Source of the DNA: Morganella sibonii
GTDB lineage: Bacteria > Pseudomonadota > Gammaproteobacteria > Enterobacterales > Enterobacteriaceae
DNA length: 64,000 bases
Reading direction: 5' to 3' (one strand)
Assembly: GCF_040560245.1 (NCBI RefSeq)
Contig: NZ_JAKMWP010000017.1
Shown: one piece after another, positions 52,582 through 62,610 of the stretch
Layout: every line of letters begins with the position of its first letter
Numbering within the stretch: the first letter of the stretch is position 1
The notes under the pieces: model-generated
Databases searched by the model: none
Told to the model about the DNA's origin: nothing
Seen by the model: only the letters and a program-made list of their open reading frames with translations
Program-made: the position numbers and the translations under genes

Positions 52582-52600
52582 GCCTGCATAGCAGGCCTTT
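52582..52600 (+). other. Hairpin between nuoF and nuoG
   Basis: GCCTGC at 52582-52587, loop ATA, GCAGGC at 52591-52596, followed by CTTTT. It has the form of a short intrinsic terminator inside the nuo operon, so it may attenuate or be an RNA processing or stability element. Confidence 0.4.
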
Positions 52601-52607
52601 TGGAAGC

Positions 52608-55340
52608 ATGCTGACTATGGCTACAATACATGTAGACGGCAAAGAATATGAAGTCGACGGGGCGGATAACCTGCTGCATGCCTGTCTTTCGCTCGGACTT
52701 GATATTCCCTATTTTTGCTGGCATCCGGCGCTGGGAAGCGTCGGCGCTTGCCGCCAGTGTGCGGTAAAGCAATATCAGAATGCCGATGACACCCGTGGTC
52801 GTCTGGTAATGTCATGTATGACACCGGCACAGGACGGCACCTTTATCTCGATTGATGATGAAGAAGCCAGACAGTTCCGGGAAAGTGTGGTGGAGTGGCT
52901 GATGACCAACCACCCGCACGATTGTCCTGTCTGTGAAGAGGGCGGTAACTGCCATCTTCAGGATATGACCGTCATGACCGGGCATTCAGTGCGCAAATAC
53001 CGCTTCACAAAACGTACTCATCAGAATCAGGAGCTGGGGCCGTTTGTTGCACATGAAATGAACCGCTGTATCGCCTGTTACCGTTGTGTCCGTTACTACA
53101 AGGATTATGCGGACGGTACGGATTTCGGGGTTTACGGCGCACACGATAACGTGTACTTCGGGCGTCCGGAAAGCGGCACACTGGAAAGTGAATTCTCCGG
53201 TAACCTGGTGGAAATCTGCCCGACCGGGGTCTTTACCGATAAAACGCACTCTGAACGTTATAACCGCAAATGGGATATGCAGTTTGCACCGAGCGTCTGC
53301 CAGCAGTGCAGCGTCGGCTGTAACATCAGCCCGGGCGAGCGTTACGGCGAACTGCGCCGTATCGAAAACCGTTATAACGGTACTATCAACCATTACTTCC
53401 TCTGTGATAAAGGCCGCTTCGGTTACGGTTATGTCAACCGTGATGACCGTCCGCGTCAGCCGCAGCAGCGTCGTGGTGATGACTGGCTCATCATCAATGC
53501 GGAGCAGGCGGAGCGTGCCGCGGCAGATATGCTGTATCACGCGAAACGCACTATCGGTATCGGTTCGCCGCGTGCCAGTGTGGAAAGCAACTTTGCACTG
53601 CGTGAACTGGTCGGGGCGGAAAACTTCTTCAGCGGCCTGTCAGCCGGTGAACAGCACCGTCTGGAAATGATGCTGGAAATCTTACAGCAGGGCGGTATCT
53701 ATACCCCGTCACTGCGTGAGATGGAAAACTATGATGCCGTGCTGGTTCTGGGCGAAGATCTGACCCAGACCGCTGCCCGCGTGGCGCTATCTGTCCGTCA
53801 GGCTGTGAAAGGTAAAGCCCGTGAAATGGCTGCCGCTCAGAAAGTGGCGGACTGGCAGATTGCCGCTATCCAGAATATCGGCCAGCGTGCGAAATACCCG
53901 CTGTTTGTCACGGCGGCAGATACCACCCGTCTGGCAGATGTGGCAGCGCTGCACTACAACGCACCTGTGGATGATCAGGCGCGTCTGGGTTTCGCGGTTG
54001 CCAATATCATTGATAACACGGCCCCGGCGGTGACGGATTTACCGGCTGATGTGAAAGCACAGGCGGAAATGATTGCACAGGCACTGAGTGGTGCGAAAAA
54101 ACCGCTGATTATCAGCGGCAGTAACCCGGGCAGTGATGCATTGATTCAGGCGGCGGCAAACGTAGCCTGGGCACTGAAAGATAAAGGCATCGACGCCGGA
54201 CTGACTTTTGTCGGTGCGGAAGCCAACAGCTTTGGTGCTGCGATGACGGAAGCACAGCCGCTGGATAAAGCACTGGCTCTGCTGGCAGACGGCAGTGCGG
54301 ATACCGTGGTGGTGATGGAAAACGACCTTTACCGTCATGCGGATAAAGCCGCCGTTGACCGCGCTCTGGACGCCGCTGCGAATGTGATTGTGCTGGATCA
54401 TCAGCGCACTGACATCATGGATAAAGCCTCACTGATCCTCTCCGCCAGTAGTTTTGCGGAAAGTGACGGTACGCTCATCAACCACGAAGGCCGCGCGCAG
54501 CGCTTCTTCCAGGTCTATGAGCCATCCTTCTACGACAAATCTATCATTATGCATGAAAGCTGGCGCTGGCTGACGGCGCTGTACAACGACCTGAATGAAA
54601 ACACCCGTGACTGGTCGCAGCTGGATCATGTAATTGATGCCTGCATTGAACAGATGCCGCACCTGGCCGGTATCAAAGATGCCGCACCGGATGCCGCATT
54701 CCGTATCCGCGGGCAGAAACTGGCCCGTGAGCCGCACCGCTACAGCGGGCGTACTGCGATGCTGGCAAATGTCAGTGTTCATGAGCAGCGCCAGCCACAG
54801 GATAAAGACACGGCGTTTGCCTTCTCGATGGAAGGGAACAACAGCCCGACAGCACCGCGTCAGCAAATTCCGTTTGCCTGGGCGCCGGGCTGGAACTCAC
54901 CGCAGGCATGGAACAAATTCCAGGCAGAAGTGGGTGGTCATCTGCGTTTCGGTGATCCGGGTGTGCGTCTGTTCAGCGAAAAAGACGGCGGTATGGATTA
55001 TTTCAGCACCATCCCGGCTGCATTTGCACCGCAGCAGAATGTCTGGACGGTTGCGCCGTATTATCACCTGTTCGGCAGTGAGGAGTTATCACAGCGCTCA
55101 CCGGTGATTCGGGAGCGTATGACGGAAAGCTATGTGATGCTGAATGCTCAGGATGCACAGCAGCTGAATGTGGCGGAAGGTCAGATTCTGTCGGTACAGC
55201 TGACTGACAGCGCGCTGACACTGCCTGTACGCATCAGCACACAGCTGGCCGCCGGACAAATCGGTCTGCCGCTGGGGATGCCGGGTATTTCACCGGTACT
55301 GGCGGGTGCGTCGGTTAATCTGCAGGAGGTGGCACAATGA
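52608..55340 (+). CDS. nuoG: NADH-quinone oxidoreductase subunit G
   Basis: Largest peripheral subunit, carrying one 2Fe-2S and several 4Fe-4S clusters. 910 residues from the ATG at 52608 (GGA close upstream); the ATG at 52617 gives MATIHVDGKEYEVDG, the usual annotated start, and is equally possible. Cysteine motifs: PYFCWHP...CRQC (N1b), HDCPVCEEGGNC, RCIACYRCVRYY, and the extra N7-type cluster CQQCSVGCNISPG found in E. coli and some others. The molybdopterin-oxidoreductase-like C-terminal body lacks cofactor. Confidence 0.96.
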   Translation: MLTMATIHVDGKEYEVDGADNLLHACLSLGLDIPYFCWHPALGSVGACRQCAVKQYQNADDTRGRLVMSCMTPAQDGTFISIDDEEARQFRESVVEWLMTNHPHDCPVCEEGGNCHLQDMTVMTGHSVRKYRFTKRTHQNQELGPFVAHEMNRCIACYRCVRYYKDYADGTDFGVYGAHDNVYFGRPESGTLESEFSGNLVEICPTGVFTDKTHSERYNRKWDMQFAPSVCQQCSVGCNISPGERYGELRRIENRYNGTINHYFLCDKGRFGYGYVNRDDRPRQPQQRRGDDWLIINAEQAERAAADMLYHAKRTIGIGSPRASVESNFALRELVGAENFFSGLSAGEQHRLEMMLEILQQGGIYTPSLREMENYDAVLVLGEDLTQTAARVALSVRQAVKGKAREMAAAQKVADWQIAAIQNIGQRAKYPLFVTAADTTRLADVAALHYNAPVDDQARLGFAVANIIDNTAPAVTDLPADVKAQAEMIAQALSGAKKPLIISGSNPGSDALIQAAANVAWALKDKGIDAGLTFVGAEANSFGAAMTEAQPLDKALALLADGSADTVVVMENDLYRHADKAAVDRALDAAANVIVLDHQRTDIMDKASLILSASSFAESDGTLINHEGRAQRFFQVYEPSFYDKSIIMHESWRWLTALYNDLNENTRDWSQLDHVIDACIEQMPHLAGIKDAAPDAAFRIRGQKLAREPHRYSGRTAMLANVSVHEQRQPQDKDTAFAFSMEGNNSPTAPRQQIPFAWAPGWNSPQAWNKFQAEVGGHLRFGDPGVRLFSEKDGGMDYFSTIPAAFAPQQNVWTVAPYYHLFGSEELSQRSPVIRERMTESYVMLNAQDAQQLNVAEGQILSVQLTDSALTLPVRISTQLAAGQIGLPLGMPGISPVLAGASVNLQEVAQ

Positions 55341-56314
55341 GCAGCTGGTTTACACCTGAATTAATCGATGTGCTGATTAATATTCTCAAAGCCATTGTGA
55401 TCCTGCTGGTGGTCGTGACCTGCGGTGCCTTTATGAGCTTCGGGGAACGCCGCCTGCTGGGGCTGTTCCAGAACCGTTACGGGCCGAACCGTGTGGGCTG
55501 GGGCGGGTCGCTCCAGCTGGTCGCGGACATGATCAAAATGTTCTTTAAAGAGGACTGGACACCGAAATTCGCTGACCGCTTTATCTTCACTCTGGCACCG
55601 ATGGTGGCATTTACCTCGCTGCTGCTGGCCTTTGCGATTGTGCCGGTCAGCCCTGACTGGGTGGTGGCGGATCTCAATATCGGGATTCTGTTCTTCCTGA
55701 TGCTGGCGGGCCTGGCGGTGTATGCCGTGCTGTTCGCGGGCTGGTCGAGTAACAACAAATACTCGCTGCTCGGGGCGATGCGTGCGTCGGCTCAGACGGT
55801 CAGTTATGAAGTGTTCCTTGGTCTGTCGGTTCTCGGTGTGGTGGCGCAGGCGGGGTCGTTTAACCTGCTGGATATCGTCAACTCCCAGAGCACGGTATGG
55901 AACGTCATTCCGCAGATTTTAGGCTTTATCACTTTTGCGATTGCGGGCGTGGCAGTGTGTCACCGTCACCCGTTTGACCAGCCGGAAGCCGAACAGGAAC
56001 TGGCGGACGGTTATCACATTGAATATTCGGGGATGAAGTTCGGTCTGTTCTTCGTCGGGGAATATATCGGTATCGTGACAGTTTCCGCCCTGATTGTGAC
56101 GCTGTTCTTCGGGGGCTGGCACGGACCTTTCCTGCCGCCGTTTGTCTGGTTCGCGTTAAAAACCGCTTTCTTTATGATGATGTTTATCCTGATCCGTGCG
56201 TCGCTGCCGCGTCCGCGTTATGACCAGGTGATGTCATTCGGCTGGAAAGTGTGTCTGCCGCTGACACTGATAAACCTGCTGGTGACAGCAGCCGTGATCC
56301 TGATAGCTCAATAA
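55337..56314 (+). CDS. nuoH: NADH-quinone oxidoreductase subunit H
   Basis: Membrane subunit that joins the peripheral arm to the proton-pumping arm and forms the quinone entry. 325 residues, the E. coli length, with about eight helices. The conserved loops FGERRLLGLFQNRYGPNRVGWGGSLQLVADMIKMFFKE (quinone site) and FDQPEAEQELADGYHIEYSGMKFGLFFVGEY are intact. It overlaps nuoG by four bases. Confidence 0.97.
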   Translation: MSSWFTPELIDVLINILKAIVILLVVVTCGAFMSFGERRLLGLFQNRYGPNRVGWGGSLQLVADMIKMFFKEDWTPKFADRFIFTLAPMVAFTSLLLAFAIVPVSPDWVVADLNIGILFFLMLAGLAVYAVLFAGWSSNNKYSLLGAMRASAQTVSYEVFLGLSVLGVVAQAGSFNLLDIVNSQSTVWNVIPQILGFITFAIAGVAVCHRHPFDQPEAEQELADGYHIEYSGMKFGLFFVGEYIGIVTVSALIVTLFFGGWHGPFLPPFVWFALKTAFFMMMFILIRASLPRPRYDQVMSFGWKVCLPLTLINLLVTAAVILIAQ

Positions 56315-56328
56315 GGGGTGATTGAACC

Positions 56329-56871
56329 ATGACATTGAAAGAGTTAGTGGTTGGTTTCGCCACCCAGGTACGCAGTATTTGGATGATAGGGCTTCATGCC
56401 TTCCATAAACGCGAAACCCAGATGTACCCGGAAGAGCCGGTTTACCTGCCGCCGCGCTACCGCGGCCGGATTGTGCTGACGCGCGACCCGGACGGTGAGG
56501 AGCGCTGTGTTGCCTGTAACCTGTGTGCCGCGGTCTGTCCGGTCGGCTGTATCTCGCTGCAAAAGGCAGAACAGGAAGACGGCCGCTGGTATCCGGAATT
56601 TTTCCGCATCAACTTCTCACGCTGTATTTTCTGCGGATTATGCGAAGAAGCCTGCCCGACCACCGCAATTCAGCTGACGCCGGATTTCGAACTGGGTGAG
56701 TTTAAGCGCCAGGATCTGGTGTATGAAAAAGAAGATTTATTAATCTCCGGTCCGGGTAAATATCCTGACTATAACTTCTATCACAAAACCGGGATGGCGG
56801 TTGCGGGCAAAGCCAAAGGTGAAGCCGACAACGAAGCTAAGCCGATTGATGTGAAAAGTCTGCTGCCATAA
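56329..56871 (+). CDS. nuoI: NADH-quinone oxidoreductase subunit I
   Basis: Ferredoxin-like subunit with two 4Fe-4S clusters (N6a, N6b) that relays electrons to NuoB. 180 residues, the E. coli length. The two CxxCxxCxxxCP motifs are CVACNLCAAVCPVGC (about 60-74) and CIFCGLCEEACPT (about 99-111). An N-terminal amphipathic helix binds the membrane arm. Confidence 0.97.
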   Translation: MTLKELVVGFATQVRSIWMIGLHAFHKRETQMYPEEPVYLPPRYRGRIVLTRDPDGEERCVACNLCAAVCPVGCISLQKAEQEDGRWYPEFFRINFSRCIFCGLCEEACPTTAIQLTPDFELGEFKRQDLVYEKEDLLISGPGKYPDYNFYHKTGMAVAGKAKGEADNEAKPIDVKSLLP

Positions 56872-56884
56872 GGGGAGTATAACG

Positions 56885-57421
56885 ATGGAAATTACCTTTT
56901 ATGTTGCCGGACTGATCGCTATTCTGGCCACACTGTGTGTGATCACACAGACCAACCCGGTGCATGCGCTGCTGTATCTGATCACGTCGCTGCTGGCACT
57001 CTCTGCGGTCTTCTTTGCCCTCGGCGCGTATTTCGCCGGGGCACTGGAGATTATCGTCTACGCAGGTGCCATCATGGTGCTGTTCGTGTTTGTGGTGATG
57101 ATGCTCAACCTCGGACGGGCGGTTGTTGACCAGGAACGCAAATGGCTGTCCCCGTCTGTCTGGATGGGACCGGGCCTGCTCTCGGCGGTTCTGCTCGGCG
57201 TGATGATCTACGGTATCCGCTCATTGAGTGATAACGGTATCGCCGGTGACGTTGTCACTGCGAAACAGGTGGGTATCAGTCTGTTCGGCCCGTATGTTCT
57301 GGTGGTTGAGCTTGCCTCTTTCCTGCTGCTGGCGGGTCTGGTGGTGGCATACCACATCGGGCGTGACGAAAAAGCGGGCGGCGATCTTGTCAGTCAGCGC
57401 AACACGGAGGAAAAAGTATGA
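56885..57421 (+). CDS. nuoJ: NADH-quinone oxidoreductase subunit J
   Basis: Membrane subunit with five helices, 178 residues (E. coli 184). The third helix with its conserved EIIVYAGAIMVLFVFVVMMLNL undergoes the pi-bulge movement in complex I. Overlaps nuoK by four bases (ATGA). Confidence 0.96.
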   Translation: MEITFYVAGLIAILATLCVITQTNPVHALLYLITSLLALSAVFFALGAYFAGALEIIVYAGAIMVLFVFVVMMLNLGRAVVDQERKWLSPSVWMGPGLLSAVLLGVMIYGIRSLSDNGIAGDVVTAKQVGISLFGPYVLVVELASFLLLAGLVVAYHIGRDEKAGGDLVSQRNTEEKV

Positions 57422-57720
57422 TACCTCTGCACCACGGATTAATTCTCGCGGCTGTTCTCTTCATCCTCGGTTTCACCTGTCTGGTGATCCGCCGCAATCT
57501 GCTGTTTATGCTGATTGGACTGGAAGTGATGATTAATGCGGCAGCTCTGGCGTTTGTCGTCGGCGGCAGTTACTGGAACCAGCCGGACGGACAGGTGATG
57601 TATATCCTGGCCATCAGTCTGGCGGCGGCTGAAGCGAGTATCGGGCTGGCACTGTTGCTGCAATTGCATCGTCAGCGTCAGGATCTGGATATTGATAAAG
57701 TCAGTGAGATGCGCGGATGA
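57418..57720 (+). CDS. nuoK: NADH-quinone oxidoreductase subunit K
   Basis: Membrane subunit with three helices, 100 residues as in E. coli; homologous to MrpC. The conserved glutamates of the proton path are in LIGLEVMINAAAL and LAAAEASIGLALLL. Overlaps both neighbours by four bases. Confidence 0.96.
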   Translation: MIPLHHGLILAAVLFILGFTCLVIRRNLLFMLIGLEVMINAAALAFVVGGSYWNQPDGQVMYILAISLAAAEASIGLALLLQLHRQRQDLDIDKVSEMRG

Positions 57721-59558
57721 ACTTACTCTTTTTAACCATTTTGCTGCCGCTGATTGGCTTTCTGTTATTAGCCTTTTCACGCGGCCGCTGGTCAGAAAAT
57801 GTGTCAGCCACTATCGGCACCGGATCGGTGGGACTGGCGGCACTCACGGCGCTGTGGGCGGGGATGGATTTCTTCGCTGACGGCGGCGGGGTGTATCAGC
57901 AGACACTGTGGACATGGATGGATACCGCTTCCTTCTCCATCCCGGTTACCCTGGTTCTGGACGGCCTGTCGCTGACCATGCTGGGCGTGGTCACCGGGGT
58001 TGGTTTCCTGATCCACATGTATGCCTCCTGGTATATGCGCGGTGAGGAGGGGTATTCCCGCTTCTTCGCTTATACCAACCTGTTTATCGCCAGTATGGTG
58101 ATTCTGGTACTGGCCGATAACATGCTGCTGATGTATCTCGGCTGGGAAGGCGTGGGGCTGTGCAGTTATCTGCTGATTGGCTTCTATTACACTAATCCGG
58201 CCAACGGTGCGGCAGCGATGAAAGCCTTTATCGTGACCCGTATCGGTGATGTGTTCCTGGCGATCGGCATGTTTATTCTGTGGGATAAACTGGGTACGCT
58301 GAGCTTCCGTGAACTGGCGGTTCTGGCTCCGCAGCATATCGCAGCGGGCTCCGACCTGATTTTCTGGGCGACACTGATGATCCTCGGCGGTGCGGTCGGT
58401 AAATCCGCGCAGTTACCACTCCAGACCTGGCTTGCGGATGCCATGGCCGGTCCGACACCGGTTTCGGCACTGATCCACGCCGCGACTATGGTAACCGCGG
58501 GTGTGTATCTGATTGCCCGTACCCACGAGCTGTTCCTGTTATCACCGGAAGTGCTGCATTTAGTCGGTGTGGTCGGTGCTGTCACCCTGGTGATGGCCGG
58601 TTTTGCCGCGCTGGTGCAGACGGATATCAAACGTGTTCTCGCGTACTCCACCATGAGCCAGATTGGTTATATGTTCCTGGCGCTCGGTGTGCAGGCGTGG
58701 GATGCAGCGATTTTCCACCTGATGACCCATGCATTCTTCAAAGCCCTGTTATTCCTGGCCTCCGGTTCAGTCATTCTGGCCTGTCACCACGAGCAGAACA
58801 TCTTTAAGATGGGCGGACTGCGGAAAAAAATTCCGTTTGTCTATCTCTGCTTCCTGGTCGGCGGTGCCGCACTGGCCGCGCTGCCGCTTATCACCGCCGG
58901 TTTCTACAGTAAAGATGAAATCCTGTGGGGTGCTGTGGTTCAGGGGCAGAATCCGCTGTTTATCGCCGGTCTGGTTGGTGCCTTTATGACATCGCTCTAT
59001 ACCTTCCGGATGATTTTCATCGTGTTCCACGGTAAAGAGCATACACAGGCGCATGCGGTGAAAGGCTTTACGCATACTTTCCCGTTACTGGTGCTGATGG
59101 TGCTGTCCACCGCAGCCGGTGCCTTTATCCCGCAGCCGCTGCACGGCGTGTTCCCGGCGGAAACCCTGACCGGTTCTGCTGACGGCAAACTGACCACCGA
59201 AATTATCTCCGGTGTGGTTGCTGTGGCGGGGATTGTGCTGGCCGCAATGCTCTGGCTGGGACGCCGCACGCTGGTGACAGCGATCGCGAACTCCGCACCG
59301 GGACGTTTCTTCTCGGCCTGGTGGTTCCGCGCATGGGGCTTTGATGACCTGTATGATGCGATTTTTGTTAAGCCGTTTAAAGCGGTGGGCTGGTTACTGC
59401 AAAGTGATCCGCTGAACAGCCTGATGAATCTGCCTGCGCTGTTTGCCCGCTGGAGTAACAAAGGACTGAGCCTGAGTGAAAACGGACAGGTCCGCTGGTA
59501 TATCGCCTCTATGGGGCTGGGTGCAGTGCTGGTTCTCGCTCTGCTGTTTTTGGTTTAA
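57717..59558 (+). CDS. nuoL: NADH-quinone oxidoreductase subunit L
   Basis: Antiporter-like proton-pumping subunit at the distal end of the membrane arm. 613 residues, the E. coli length, with about 16 helices and the long lateral helix at the C terminus. The key lysines and glutamate are in LYLGWEGVGLCSYLLIGFYY and the KSAQLPLQTWLADAMAGPTPVSALIHAATMVTAG block. It starts inside the nuoK stop. Confidence 0.97.
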   Translation: MNLLFLTILLPLIGFLLLAFSRGRWSENVSATIGTGSVGLAALTALWAGMDFFADGGGVYQQTLWTWMDTASFSIPVTLVLDGLSLTMLGVVTGVGFLIHMYASWYMRGEEGYSRFFAYTNLFIASMVILVLADNMLLMYLGWEGVGLCSYLLIGFYYTNPANGAAAMKAFIVTRIGDVFLAIGMFILWDKLGTLSFRELAVLAPQHIAAGSDLIFWATLMILGGAVGKSAQLPLQTWLADAMAGPTPVSALIHAATMVTAGVYLIARTHELFLLSPEVLHLVGVVGAVTLVMAGFAALVQTDIKRVLAYSTMSQIGYMFLALGVQAWDAAIFHLMTHAFFKALLFLASGSVILACHHEQNIFKMGGLRKKIPFVYLCFLVGGAALAALPLITAGFYSKDEILWGAVVQGQNPLFIAGLVGAFMTSLYTFRMIFIVFHGKEHTQAHAVKGFTHTFPLLVLMVLSTAAGAFIPQPLHGVFPAETLTGSADGKLTTEIISGVVAVAGIVLAAMLWLGRRTLVTAIANSAPGRFFSAWWFRAWGFDDLYDAIFVKPFKAVGWLLQSDPLNSLMNLPALFARWSNKGLSLSENGQVRWYIASMGLGAVLVLALLFLV

Positions 59559-59577
59559 ATAAGGGACACATTGCGCC

Positions 59578-61098
59578 ATGCTATTACCCTGGCTGATTTT
59601 ACTTCCCTTCATCGGCGGCCTGCTGTGCTGGCAGGCTGAGCGCTTCGGCACAAAGCTGCCGCGCTGGATCGCGCTGCTGGCGATGGGGATTACGTTATTC
59701 CTTTCTCTGTATCTGTGGATGCAGGGGAATTACAGCTTAGTTAACCCGAAAGGTCTTCCGGACTGGCAGGAGCAGTATTTCCTGGAGTGGATACCGCGTT
59801 TCGGCATTAATATTCACCTGGCTCTGGACGGCCTGTCGCTGCTGATGGTGGTGCTGACCGCGCTGCTCGGCCTGCTGGCTATCCTCTGTTCCTGGGGTGA
59901 AAACCAGCCGTATCAGGGCTTCTTCCATCTTAACCTGCTGTGGATACTCGGCGGTGTGATGGGCGTGTTCCTGGCGATGGATCTTTTCCTGTTCTTCTTC
60001 TTCTGGGAAATGATGCTGGTGCCGATGTACTTCCTGATCGCACTCTGGGGACACAGCGGTTCTGACGGTAAAACCCGTATCGGGGCGGCGACCAAGTTCT
60101 TCATCTACACCCAGGCGAGTGGTCTGGTGATGCTGATTGCCATTATGGCACTGGCGATTGTTCACCAGAACGCCACCGGTCAGTGGAGCTTCGCGTATGA
60201 AGATCTGCTGAATACGCCGATGAGCTATGGTGTGCAGTATATGCTGATGCTGGGCTTCTTTATCGCGTTCGCGGTCAAGATGCCGGTGGTGCCGCTGCAC
60301 GGCTGGCTGCCGGATGCGCACAGTCAGGCGCCGACAGCCGGTTCTGTCGACCTGGCGGGTATTCTGCTGAAAACCGCGGCTTATGGTCTGCTGCGTTTCA
60401 GTCTGCCGCTGTTCCCTGAAGCCTCTGCGGACTTCACACCAATCGCTATGTGGCTGGGTGTCGTCGGTATCTTCTACGGCGCGTGGATGGCCTTTAAACA
60501 GACGGATATCAAGCGTCTTATCGCCTACACCAGTGTCTCGCATATGGGTTTTGTGCTGATTGCGATTTACTCGGCAAGTATGCTGGCGTATCAGGGCGCG
60601 GTGATGCAGATGATCGCACACGGTCTGTCTGCGGCGGGTCTGTTTATTCTGTGCGGTCAGTTATATGAGCGCCTCGGTACCCGTGATATGCGCCAGATGG
60701 GCGGTCTGTGGAAACGGATTAAGTTCCTGCCTGCGCTGTCACTGTTCTTTGCGGTGGCGACGCTCGGGATGCCGGGCACCGGTAACTTCGTCGGTGAATT
60801 CATGATCCTGTTCGGCAGCTTCGGCAGCTACACCCTGATCACTGTGATTTCTTCGGCAGGTCTGGTGTTTGCCTCCGTTTACGCGCTGTGGATGATGCAG
60901 CAGGCGTATTACGGCGCACCGAAGTCTGAAGAGCCTATCGCGGGCATGAATCTGCGTGAATTTTCCATCGTGATGCTGCTGGTGGTCTTACTGGTGATTC
61001 TGGGTGTTTACCCGCAGCCGGTGCTGGATACCTCGTCAGCGGCGATGGCAAATATTCAGCAGTGGTACACTGCTTCAATTTCAAATACAGGGTTGTAA
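59578..61098 (+). CDS. nuoM: NADH-quinone oxidoreductase subunit M
   Basis: Second antiporter-like proton-pumping subunit. 506 residues (E. coli 509), about 14 helices. The conserved glutamate is in FFFFFWEMMLVPMYFLI, and the channel lysine region is FAVKMPVVPLHGWLPDAHSQAPTAGSV. It starts 19 bp after nuoL. Confidence 0.97.
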   Translation: MLLPWLILLPFIGGLLCWQAERFGTKLPRWIALLAMGITLFLSLYLWMQGNYSLVNPKGLPDWQEQYFLEWIPRFGINIHLALDGLSLLMVVLTALLGLLAILCSWGENQPYQGFFHLNLLWILGGVMGVFLAMDLFLFFFFWEMMLVPMYFLIALWGHSGSDGKTRIGAATKFFIYTQASGLVMLIAIMALAIVHQNATGQWSFAYEDLLNTPMSYGVQYMLMLGFFIAFAVKMPVVPLHGWLPDAHSQAPTAGSVDLAGILLKTAAYGLLRFSLPLFPEASADFTPIAMWLGVVGIFYGAWMAFKQTDIKRLIAYTSVSHMGFVLIAIYSASMLAYQGAVMQMIAHGLSAAGLFILCGQLYERLGTRDMRQMGGLWKRIKFLPALSLFFAVATLGMPGTGNFVGEFMILFGSFGSYTLITVISSAGLVFASVYALWMMQQAYYGAPKSEEPIAGMNLREFSIVMLLVVLLVILGVYPQPVLDTSSAAMANIQQWYTASISNTGL

Positions 61099-61104
61099 CG
61101 CGCC

Positions 61105-62562
61105 ATGACAATAACTCCTCAACAACTGATCGCACTCTCACCACTGCTGATTATCGGGTTGACAGTGGTGGTTGTGATGCTGTCCATTGCGTGGCGACGC
61201 GATCACTTTATTAATGCCACACTGACTGTCGTTGGTCTGAACCTCGCGCTGCTGTCCCTTTACTTTGTCGGGCAGCAGCAGCCGATGGATGTGACACCGC
61301 TGGTGCATATCGACGGCTACAGCATGTTTTACACCGGGCTTATCCTGATTTCGTCACTGGCCACCACGACCTTTGCCTATTCGTGGCTGGAGACGTATCC
61401 GGATAACAAAGAAGAGTTCTATCTGCTGGTACTGATTGCCACACTCGGCGGCATCCTGCTGTCGGGTGCGGATCACCTGGCGTCCTTCTTTATCGGCATT
61501 GAACTGCTGACGCTGCCGCTGTTCGGACTGATCGGTTATGCCTTCCGTCAGAAACGCTCACTGGAAGCGTCCATCAAATATATGCTGATGTCTGCGGCGG
61601 CCTCGTCTTTCCTGCTGTTCGGGATGGCGCTGCTGTACGCGGAATCCGGTGACTTATCATTTGAAGGATTAGGCCGCAGTCTGGCAGACAGTCAGATTCA
61701 TCAGCCGCTGGTACTGACCGGACTGGGCATGATGATTGTCGGTATCGGCTTTAAACTGTCACTGTTTCCGTTCCAGTTATGGACACCGGATGTGTATCAG
61801 GGAGCACCGGCACCGGTTTCCACTTTCCTGGCGACGGCCAGCAAGATCGGGATTTTTGCGGCAGTGCTGCGTCTGCTGGTACTGGCACCGATGGCGGATT
61901 CCGGAACATTGCAGATTGTCCTGACGGTGATTGCGATTGCCTCTATCCTGTTCGGTAACCTGATGGCGATCACCCAGAACAGCATCAAACGGATGCTGGG
62001 GTATTCGTCTATTGCTCACCTCGGGTATCTGCTGGTGGCCTTTATCGCGGTGAATGATCCGAAACTGGCGGAAGAGACTGCCGGAATCTATCTGGCCGGT
62101 TATCTGTTTGCCAGCCTCGGCGCGTTCGGTGTGGTCAGTCTGATGTCCAGTCCGTACACCGGGCCGGATGCGGACTCCCTGCATGCTTATCGTGGTCTGT
62201 TCTGGCGCAAACCGGTGCTGGCCGCGGTAATGACCGTGATGATGCTGTCACTGGCCGGGATTCCGATGACATTCGGTTTTATCGGTAAATTCTATGTGGT
62301 GGCAACCGCCGTGAATGCAGAGCTGTGGTGGCTGACGGCTGCTGTGGTGCTCGGCAGCGCAATCGGTCTGTACTACTATCTGCGTATGATGATCAGTCTG
62401 TATATCCGCGGTTCGGAATCACCGGCACGTATGGCACCGTCCAACTGGGCGATGAGTGCAGGCGGTATTGTGGTGCTGCTCTCCGCGATTATCGTGTTTG
62501 TGCTCGGTGTCTGGCCGCAGCCGTTTATCACACTGACCGGATACGCGGTACTGAGTTACTGA
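61105..62562 (+). CDS. nuoN: NADH-quinone oxidoreductase subunit N
   Basis: Third antiporter-like subunit and last gene of the operon. 485 residues, the E. coli length. The helices with FFIGIELLTLPLFGLIGYAF and GFKLSLFPFQLWTPDVYQGAPAPVSTFLATASK carry the conserved charged residues. It is followed directly by a strong bidirectional terminator. Confidence 0.97.
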   Translation: MTITPQQLIALSPLLIIGLTVVVVMLSIAWRRDHFINATLTVVGLNLALLSLYFVGQQQPMDVTPLVHIDGYSMFYTGLILISSLATTTFAYSWLETYPDNKEEFYLLVLIATLGGILLSGADHLASFFIGIELLTLPLFGLIGYAFRQKRSLEASIKYMLMSAAASSFLLFGMALLYAESGDLSFEGLGRSLADSQIHQPLVLTGLGMMIVGIGFKLSLFPFQLWTPDVYQGAPAPVSTFLATASKIGIFAAVLRLLVLAPMADSGTLQIVLTVIAIASILFGNLMAITQNSIKRMLGYSSIAHLGYLLVAFIAVNDPKLAEETAGIYLAGYLFASLGAFGVVSLMSSPYTGPDADSLHAYRGLFWRKPVLAAVMTVMMLSLAGIPMTFGFIGKFYVVATAVNAELWWLTAAVVLGSAIGLYYYLRMMISLYIRGSESPARMAPSNWAMSAGGIVVLLSAIIVFVLGVWPQPFITLTGYAVLSY

Positions 62563-62575
62563 TCGCCGTTCTGAC

Positions 62576-62610
62576 AGAAAAACCGGGCCGCAGTCAGCCC
62601 GGTTTTTTTA
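62576..62610. terminator. Bidirectional terminator between nuoN and the toxin locus
   Basis: AACCGGGC at 62581-62588 pairs with GCCCGGTT at 62597-62604. It is flanked by A residues on the left and T residues on the right, so it can end nuo and the convergent gene at 62608. Confidence 0.92.
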
